Below are positions 5,505 through 9,274 of a DNA stretch of 9,274 nucleotides, in pieces. The DNA comes from Pseudomonadota bacterium (GTDB lineage: Bacteria; Pseudomonadota; Alphaproteobacteria; Rhizobiales; Hyphomicrobiaceae): NCBI GenBank assembly GCA_023426855.1, contig JAEZBU010000125.1, positions 1 to 9,274 on the forward strand. Reading direction: 5' to 3'. The translations under genes and the position numbers were made by a program. The notes under the pieces are model-generated. The model had not been told where the DNA came from, ran no database searches, and saw nothing but the letters and a program-made list of their open reading frames with translations. How positions within the stretch are numbered: the stretch's first letter is position 1; the number at the start of each line of letters is the position of its first letter.

Positions 5505-6047
5505 ATGGCGGACAGACGTTCGACGTTTGAATATGAAGATCTCCTGGCGTGTGGCCGGGGCGAACTGTTCGGTGCTGGCAACGCCCAGCTTCCACTTCCC
5601 CCGATGCTGATGTTCGATCGCATCTCATCGATCAGCGATACCGGCGGCGCCCATGGCAAGGGCCAGGTGCGCGCGGAGCTGGCCGTCGCCGGAAATCCGC
5701 AGTGTGAGTGGTTCTTTGCCTGCCATTTCAAAGGCGATCCTGTGATGCCGGGCTGCCTCGGCCTCGACGCGATGTGGCAGCTCACGGGCTTCTTCCTGGG
5801 TTGGCTTGGCGCACCGGGGCGCGGCCGTGCGCTTGGCGTCGGCGAGGTTAAATTCACCGGCATGGTACTCCCGACCGTGAAGCGCGTTGAGTACGTGATC
5901 GATCTCAAACGCGTCATTCTGCGTAAGCTCAAGCTGGGGATCGCCGATGGCGCACTGCTGGCGGACGGACAACTGATATACTCGGCCCAGGATATGCGCG
6001 TCGGGCTGTTCGAAGCGGGGCAAGACCCAGCCGGAGCGGCAGCGTAG
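5505..6047 (+). CDS. fabA: 3-hydroxydecanoyl-ACP dehydratase/isomerase FabA
   Basis: FabA dehydrates 3-hydroxydecanoyl-ACP and isomerises trans-2- to cis-3-decenoyl-ACP, the branch point of anaerobic unsaturated fatty acid synthesis in the cytoplasm. The hot-dog fold is clear: EDLLACGRGELFGAGNAQLP near the N terminus, then FFACHFKGDPVMPGCLGLDA with catalytic His74 and Asp88, then WQLTGFFLGWLG and GRALGVGEVKFTGMVLP. The last motif is characteristic of FabA rather than FabZ. The length is 180 residues against 172 in E. coli. The start chosen aligns with the E. coli N terminus and has GAGGG 4 bases upstream; an ATG at 5484 with its own GGAG would add seven residues. The segment just before the catalytic motif (AVAGNPQCE) is about three residues longer than the usual form. 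It leads fabB by 46 bases. Confidence 0.95.
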   Translation: MADRRSTFEYEDLLACGRGELFGAGNAQLPLPPMLMFDRISSISDTGGAHGKGQVRAELAVAGNPQCEWFFACHFKGDPVMPGCLGLDAMWQLTGFFLGWLGAPGRGRALGVGEVKFTGMVLPTVKRVEYVIDLKRVILRKLKLGIADGALLADGQLIYSAQDMRVGLFEAGQDPAGAAA

Positions 6048-6093
6048 GGAATACCCACGCAGCTTTGGAAGTGGGGACTGGAAAGGGTTTCTG

Positions 6094-7320
6094 ATGAGAC
6101 GGGTCGTTGTGACCGGAATGGGTATTGTCTCCAGTATTGGCAACAATACTCAGGAAGTTCTGGCCTCGCTCAGGGAGGCGAAGTCGGGCATCGTTGCGGC
6201 CGATAAATACGCCGAACTGGGGTTCCGCTGCCGGGTGCACGGCGCACCCAGCCTTGAATGGGAAACCATTGTTCCGCGCAAGCCGAAGCGTTTCATGGAG
6301 GCCGGCACCGCCTGGAACTACGTCGCCATGGATCAGGCGATCCGCGACGCCGGGCTGACCGACGCGGAAGTCCAGGACGAGCGCACCGGCATCATCATGG
6401 GCGCCGGTGGCCCATCTACCAGCGCCATCGTCCACGCCGCGGATACCGCACGCGAGAAGGAGCCCAAGAAGATCGGTCCCTTCGAGGTGCCGAAAGCCAT
6501 GTGCTCAGGCCCGTCGGGTACGCTCGCTACGGCCTTTCAGGTCCACGGCGTCAACTATTCGATTTCGTCCGCCTGCGCGACGTCCGCCCACTGCATCGGA
6601 AATTCAGCCGAACTCATTCAGTGGGGCAAACAGGACATCATGTTCGCGGGCGGCTGCGAGGAACTGGACTGGACGCTGTCCGTGCTGTTCGACGCCATGG
6701 GCGCCATGTCGTCAAAGTTCAACGACACGCCCGCACGCGCCAGCCGTCCCTATGACAAAAACCGCGACGGCTTCGTCATCGCCGGCGGCGCTGGCGTTGT
6801 GGTCCTGGAAGAGCTGGAACACGCCAAGGCACGAGGCGCCAAGATCTACGGCGAGCTGGTCGGCTACGGCGCCACGTCCGATGGCTACGATATGGTCGCA
6901 CCCTCGGGCGAGGGCGCTGCGCGTTGCATGCGCAAAGCCATGGAAGGCTTCGACGGCAAGGGCGTCGGCCGCATCGACTATATCAACCCGCACGCCACTG
7001 CGACCCCGGTCGGCGACCAGAAGGAGGTCGAGGCGCTTCGGGAGGTGTTCGGCAAAGACATCCCGCTGATTTCGGGAACCAAGTCTTTGACAGGTCATTC
7101 CCTTGGCGCGACAGGCGTTCAGGAAGCTATTTACTCTCTTCTCATGATGAACAACGGTTTCGTCTGCGAAAGCGCCAATATCGACGAGTTAGACCCGGCT
7201 TTCGAGGACATTCCGATCGTCCGCCAGCGCAAGGATGGACTTTCCCTTAACTGTATCATGTCGAACAGCTTCGGTTTTGGCGGCACGAATGCCACTTTGG
7301 TATTCCGCCGCGCGCAATAG
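6094..7320 (+). CDS. fabB: Beta-ketoacyl-ACP synthase I FabB
   Basis: FabB condenses malonyl-ACP with acyl-ACP and is the condensing enzyme that elongates the cis-3-decenoyl product of FabA, so the pair makes unsaturated fatty acids. The 408-residue length matches E. coli FabB (406). The thiolase fold shows the nucleophile Cys161 in SISSACATSAHCIG, His300 in YINPHATATPVGD, Lys330 and His335 in GTKSLTGHSLGATG, and the glycine-rich NSFGFGGTNA (391-400). The methionine-rich DAMGAMSSKFN stretch and the absence of FabF-type features favour FabB, as does pairing with fabA. GGAAAGGG (6080-6087) stands 6 bases before the ATG. It is almost certainly co-transcribed with fabA; fabI follows after 137 bases containing a hairpin. 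Confidence 0.96.
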   Translation: MRRVVVTGMGIVSSIGNNTQEVLASLREAKSGIVAADKYAELGFRCRVHGAPSLEWETIVPRKPKRFMEAGTAWNYVAMDQAIRDAGLTDAEVQDERTGIIMGAGGPSTSAIVHAADTAREKEPKKIGPFEVPKAMCSGPSGTLATAFQVHGVNYSISSACATSAHCIGNSAELIQWGKQDIMFAGGCEELDWTLSVLFDAMGAMSSKFNDTPARASRPYDKNRDGFVIAGGAGVVVLEELEHAKARGAKIYGELVGYGATSDGYDMVAPSGEGAARCMRKAMEGFDGKGVGRIDYINPHATATPVGDQKEVEALREVFGKDIPLISGTKSLTGHSLGATGVQEAIYSLLMMNNGFVCESANIDELDPAFEDIPIVRQRKDGLSLNCIMSNSFGFGGTNATLVFRRAQ

Positions 7321-7349
7321 TTAAATCACGGACACATCGCGGCGCTAGT

Positions 7350-7369
7350 GAAGGAGATTGAGCTCCTTC
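7350..7369 (+). promoter_or_regulatory. Small hairpin in the fabB-fabI spacer
   Basis: GAAGGAG (7350-7356) pairs perfectly with CTCCTTC (7363-7369) around the 6-base loop ATTGAG. There is no T run behind it, so it is not a normal terminator. One arm is a textbook ribosome-binding sequence with no properly spaced start codon behind it. It could stabilise the processed fabI messenger or weaken transcription between fabB and fabI. Confidence 0.4.
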
Positions 7370-7457
7370 GAGGCGGCCCGAGATGAGATTCCACAAAAAC
7401 ACAATCGGCTGGTTCGAGAGTGATGCACGGCATGTGCGTTCAGGATCTGGAGCTCCA

Positions 7458-8324
7458 ATGACTGAGTTCGATATCGCGAGACCGGGCCCGCTTCTGGCGG
7501 GCAAGCGGGGCCTCGTTATGGGTGTGGCAAACGAGCGTTCGATTGCCTGGGGCATCGCGCGCGTTCTTGCTGGCCAAGGGGCCAAGCTGGCGTTCACCTA
7601 TCAGGGCGACGCCTTCGGCCGCCGCGCCATTCCGCTGGCCAAGTCGCTCAACTCGGAGATTATCGAGTCGTGCGACGTCAGCGACCTCGCCAGTGTCGAT
7701 AATGTCTTCAGCCAGATCAAGAATACCTGGGGTGGCCTCGATTTCGTCGTCCACGCATTAGCCTTCTCGGATCGCCGCGAACTGGCCGGCCGCTACGCCG
7801 ATACGAGCCGCGAGAACTTCGTGAATACGATGGTAATCTCGTGCTTCTCCTTCACGGAAGTGGCCAAGCGCGCCGCGGACCTGATGACCGATGGCGGCTC
7901 GCTGCTGACGCTGACCTATGGCGGTGCGACGCGGTGGGTTCCATCCTACAACGTCATGGGCGTGGCCAAAGCCGCGCTGGAAGCATCCGTCCGCTACCTG
8001 TCAGCAGACCTTGGTCCGCGCAATATCCGCGTCAACGCGCTGTCCGCAGGCCCGATGCGCACGCTGGCTGGCGCCGGCGTTTCAGACGCGCGCGCGATCT
8101 TCAACTACCAGCGCGATCATTCTCCGCTGCAGCGTACACCGTCATTGGATGAGGTTGGCGGTTCTGCGCTTTACCTGCTGTCGCCGATGTCGGGTGCTGT
8201 AACGGGCGAGGTTCACTTCGTCGATTGCGGCTATAACACCGTGTCGATGCCGACCCTGGACGCGCTCAAGGAACTGGAAGCCGACGCGGAAGCCGCGGCG
8301 CGCGTCTCGCAAGACACAGCCTGA
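7458..8324 (+). CDS. fabI: Enoyl-ACP reductase FabI (NAD(P)H-dependent)
   Basis: FabI carries out the last reduction of each fatty acid elongation cycle and is the target of triclosan and isoniazid-type inhibitors. The 288-residue short-chain dehydrogenase has the FabI-type nucleotide site GVANERSIAWG (22-32), Tyr154, and catalytic Tyr164 and Lys171 in YNVMGVAKAALEA (the Y-x6-K spacing that separates FabI from ordinary SDRs). RVNALSAGPMRTLAG (191-205) and GSALYLLSPMSGAVTGEVHFVDCGYN follow. At the position of E. coli Gly93 there is Ala102 (HALAFS), and Phe203 of E. coli corresponds to Ala211. The ATG at 7458 has GGAG 5 bases before it and aligns with the family start; an in-frame ATG at 7383 would add 25 residues that look non-homologous. 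It is probably the last gene of a fabA-fabB-fabI operon, although the 137-base gap could hide a promoter. Confidence 0.95.
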   Translation: MTEFDIARPGPLLAGKRGLVMGVANERSIAWGIARVLAGQGAKLAFTYQGDAFGRRAIPLAKSLNSEIIESCDVSDLASVDNVFSQIKNTWGGLDFVVHALAFSDRRELAGRYADTSRENFVNTMVISCFSFTEVAKRAADLMTDGGSLLTLTYGGATRWVPSYNVMGVAKAALEASVRYLSADLGPRNIRVNALSAGPMRTLAGAGVSDARAIFNYQRDHSPLQRTPSLDEVGGSALYLLSPMSGAVTGEVHFVDCGYNTVSMPTLDALKELEADAEAAARVSQDTA

Positions 8325-8384
8325 AAATCGTCTTCAGACACGTCGACGTCTGATATTCCCTGCGCGTGTGTGCAGCGATAGGAT

Positions 8385-8425
8385 CGTTCTGCCGGAGCTT
8401 AGCCCCGGCAGAACGTATTTCTATT
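8385..8425 (+). terminator. Rho-independent terminator of the fab cluster, abutting the next gene
   Basis: A perfect 11-bp stem CGTTCTGCCGG (8385-8395) / CCGGCAGAACG (8405-8415) with a 9-base loop is followed by TATTTCTATT. It lies 60 bases after the fabI stop. The T-rich tail ends only 10 bases before the start codon of the small secreted protein gene, so that gene either depends on read-through or carries this hairpin in its own leader. Confidence 0.85.
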
Positions 8426-8435
8426 GGGGGCACAC

Positions 8436-8738
8436 ATGTGCATTCGTAAGTCTTTTATCTTTGCTGTTGCCGCCGCTGTATTGGGCGGACTGTCTTTTGC
8501 GACCGGCGCGGCAGAAGCCGGCTTTTCCGCTCTGAAGGGTGAAGCCACGGCTGCAGGATCCGGGCTGGTGCAGCAGATCCACGGCTGCCACACCAACGTC
8601 CGTAGCGATCGCTATGGCCCGCACCGTCATGTCGGCCGTAGCTGCCGCCGTGTCGACACCCGTCCGCGCCGCCCGGTTTGCTGGCGGGATTGCAACTACG
8701 TCGGCCCGATCAAGGTTTGCAAGACCAAGTGCCGTTGA
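8436..8738 (+). CDS. Small secreted cysteine-rich basic protein of unknown function
   Basis: I do not recognise a named family. The 100-residue product has a clear signal peptide: MCIRKS, a hydrophobic core at 7-24 and an AEA cleavage site at 26-28. The mature part, about 72 residues, has six cysteines (51, 70, 82, 86, 95, 99) with spacings of 18, 11, 3, 8 and 3 residues, enough for three disulfides, and histidines clustered around the first (His49, His52, His63, His65). It is strongly basic: 15 Arg/Lys against 4 Asp/Glu. The motif GPHRHVG followed by Cys recalls many small exported hypothetical proteins of Bradyrhizobium relatives (recollection, not checked). An ATG with a GGGGG run (8426-8430) 5 bases upstream is preferred; a TTG at 8424 is possible. 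Metal binding, envelope binding or antimicrobial action are open guesses. It has its own downstream terminator. Confidence 0.8.
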   Translation: MCIRKSFIFAVAAAVLGGLSFATGAAEAGFSALKGEATAAGSGLVQQIHGCHTNVRSDRYGPHRHVGRSCRRVDTRPRRPVCWRDCNYVGPIKVCKTKCR

Positions 8739-8761
8739 ACGACTGCCATTGACGCATTTTC

Positions 8762-8801
8762 TGGCGCGGCTGACGCTGACGGCCAAGCCGCGCCATTCTT
8801 G
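8762..8801 (+). terminator. Terminator of the small secreted protein gene
   Basis: A perfect 10-bp GC-rich stem TGGCGCGGCT (8762-8771) / AGCCGCGCCA (8786-8795) with a 14-base loop is followed by TTCTTGT. It lies 23 bases after the stop codon and separates that gene from murI. Confidence 0.8.
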
Positions 8802-8873
8802 TACATTCGTCGCTGATGCGTGCTGTCGGCGCGGCGCTCCGGTCTGATATTGCAGTCACGGATGCGCCATGGC

Positions 8874-9274
8874 ATGGCTGTGTGCATGATCGGCGTCTTC
8901 GATTCCGGATTGGGCGGTTTGACGGTGCTTCGTGCGCTTGTCGATCGTTTCCCGGACCAATCCTTTCTCTATCTGGGCGATCACGCCAACGTACCGTACG
9001 GCAATCGACCGTCGGACGAGGTGGTCACACTCACACGCCAAGCGGTTGAACAGCTCTTCAATCGTGGATGCCGGCTGGTCGTGCTGGGCTGCAATACCGC
9101 GACTGCCGTCGCCGCGCGCAAACTGCAGCAGGACTGGTTGCCCTCATCCGGTTACAGCGGCCACAATATTCTCGGCATCGTCGCGCCAACTGTCGAAGCT
9201 GCCACCCAGACGCCATGGGCGATCTCGACACCGCAGTATCCGCAGAAATTCAATACCGACCTCATCGCCGTATT
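8874..9274 (+). CDS. murI: Glutamate racemase MurI, N-terminal part (cut by window end)
   Basis: MurI converts L-glutamate to D-glutamate for peptidoglycan precursors in the cytoplasm. The visible 133 codons contain the first half of the enzyme: IGVFDSGLGGLTVLRAL at 6-22 with the catalytic/substrate Asp10 and Ser11, YLGDHANVPYGNRP at 33-46 (the family's YxGDxxxxPYG block) and LGCNTATAVAARKL at 71-84 with the first catalytic cysteine, Cys73. GIVAPTVEAA follows at 101-110. The second catalytic cysteine and the C terminus lie beyond position 9274. The start is uncertain: in-frame ATGs occur at 8862, 8874 and 8886 and none has a clear ribosome site; 8874 is a compromise. Aspartate/glutamate racemase relatives share this fold, but the motifs fit MurI best. 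Spacing and the intervening terminator suggest its own promoter. Confidence 0.92.
   Translation, partial: MAVCMIGVFDSGLGGLTVLRALVDRFPDQSFLYLGDHANVPYGNRPSDEVVTLTRQAVEQLFNRGCRLVVLGCNTATAVAARKLQQDWLPSSGYSGHNILGIVAPTVEAATQTPWAISTPQYPQKFNTDLIAV

Noticed and set aside
7383..7457. N-terminal extension of FabI from an earlier ATG
   Set aside because: The 25 extra residues show no family similarity, and a better-spaced GGAG precedes the ATG at 7458.
1..9274. CRISPR arrays, insertion sequences, tRNA genes, phage or defence modules
   Set aside because: No spaced direct repeats, transposase or integrase motifs, tRNA-like cloverleaf or defence proteins were seen on either strand.

Overview
The window is GC-rich chromosomal DNA from an alphaproteobacterium, most likely Hyphomicrobiales and probably the Bradyrhizobium/Rhodopseudomonas/Nitrobacter/Afipia group (Nitrobacteraceae). 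This rests on the codon bias, an Irr-type Fur regulator, an Omp25/31-like surface barrel, and an alphaproteobacterial style of FabA, FabB, FabI and MurI. The assignment is from recognised protein families only; no database was searched. There is no transposase, integrase, tRNA, rRNA or CRISPR array, and the region reads as housekeeping core genome with interesting intergenic signals.

Layout. Positions 1-1776 (+) hold the end of a methionine importer operon: the tail of metN (ATPase), metI (permease) and metQ (periplasmic binding protein), closed by a strong terminator. Positions 1804-2749 (-) hold a short Trm112/YcaR-like protein and, upstream of it on the same strand, an outer-membrane beta-barrel protein; the two are probably co-transcribed. 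The region 2750-2967 in front of the barrel gene carries a long inverted repeat with two competing hairpins and a separate 10-bp palindrome. Positions 2968-3966 (-) encode a D-2-hydroxyacid (glyoxylate/hydroxypyruvate-type) dehydrogenase. Positions 4164-4751 (+) encode an exported protein with bacterial SH3 domains, convergent with an Irr-like iron regulator at 4792-5238 (-).

From irr the DNA diverges into an unsaturated-fatty-acid cluster on the + strand: fabA (5505-6047), fabB (6094-7320) and fabI (7458-8324), ended by a terminator at 8385-8425. FabA makes and isomerises the trans-2/cis-3 decenoyl-ACP branch point, FabB elongates the cis product, and FabI performs the NAD(P)H-dependent enoyl reduction of each cycle. 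The irr/fabA intergenic region holds a perfect CTGTGC-AA-GCACAG palindrome, with a 9-bp repeat of its left part 48 bp away, overlapping a plausible irr promoter.

Downstream come a small, very basic, six-cysteine secreted protein of unknown function (8436-8738), its terminator, and the start of murI (glutamate racemase, peptidoglycan precursor synthesis), cut by the window end.

I see no clear new multi-gene system. The best leads are the small secreted cysteine-rich protein, the Irr variant that keeps the heme-motif cysteine position but not the Cys-Pro motif, the irr/fabA operator-like repeats, and the structured leader of the outer-membrane protein gene.
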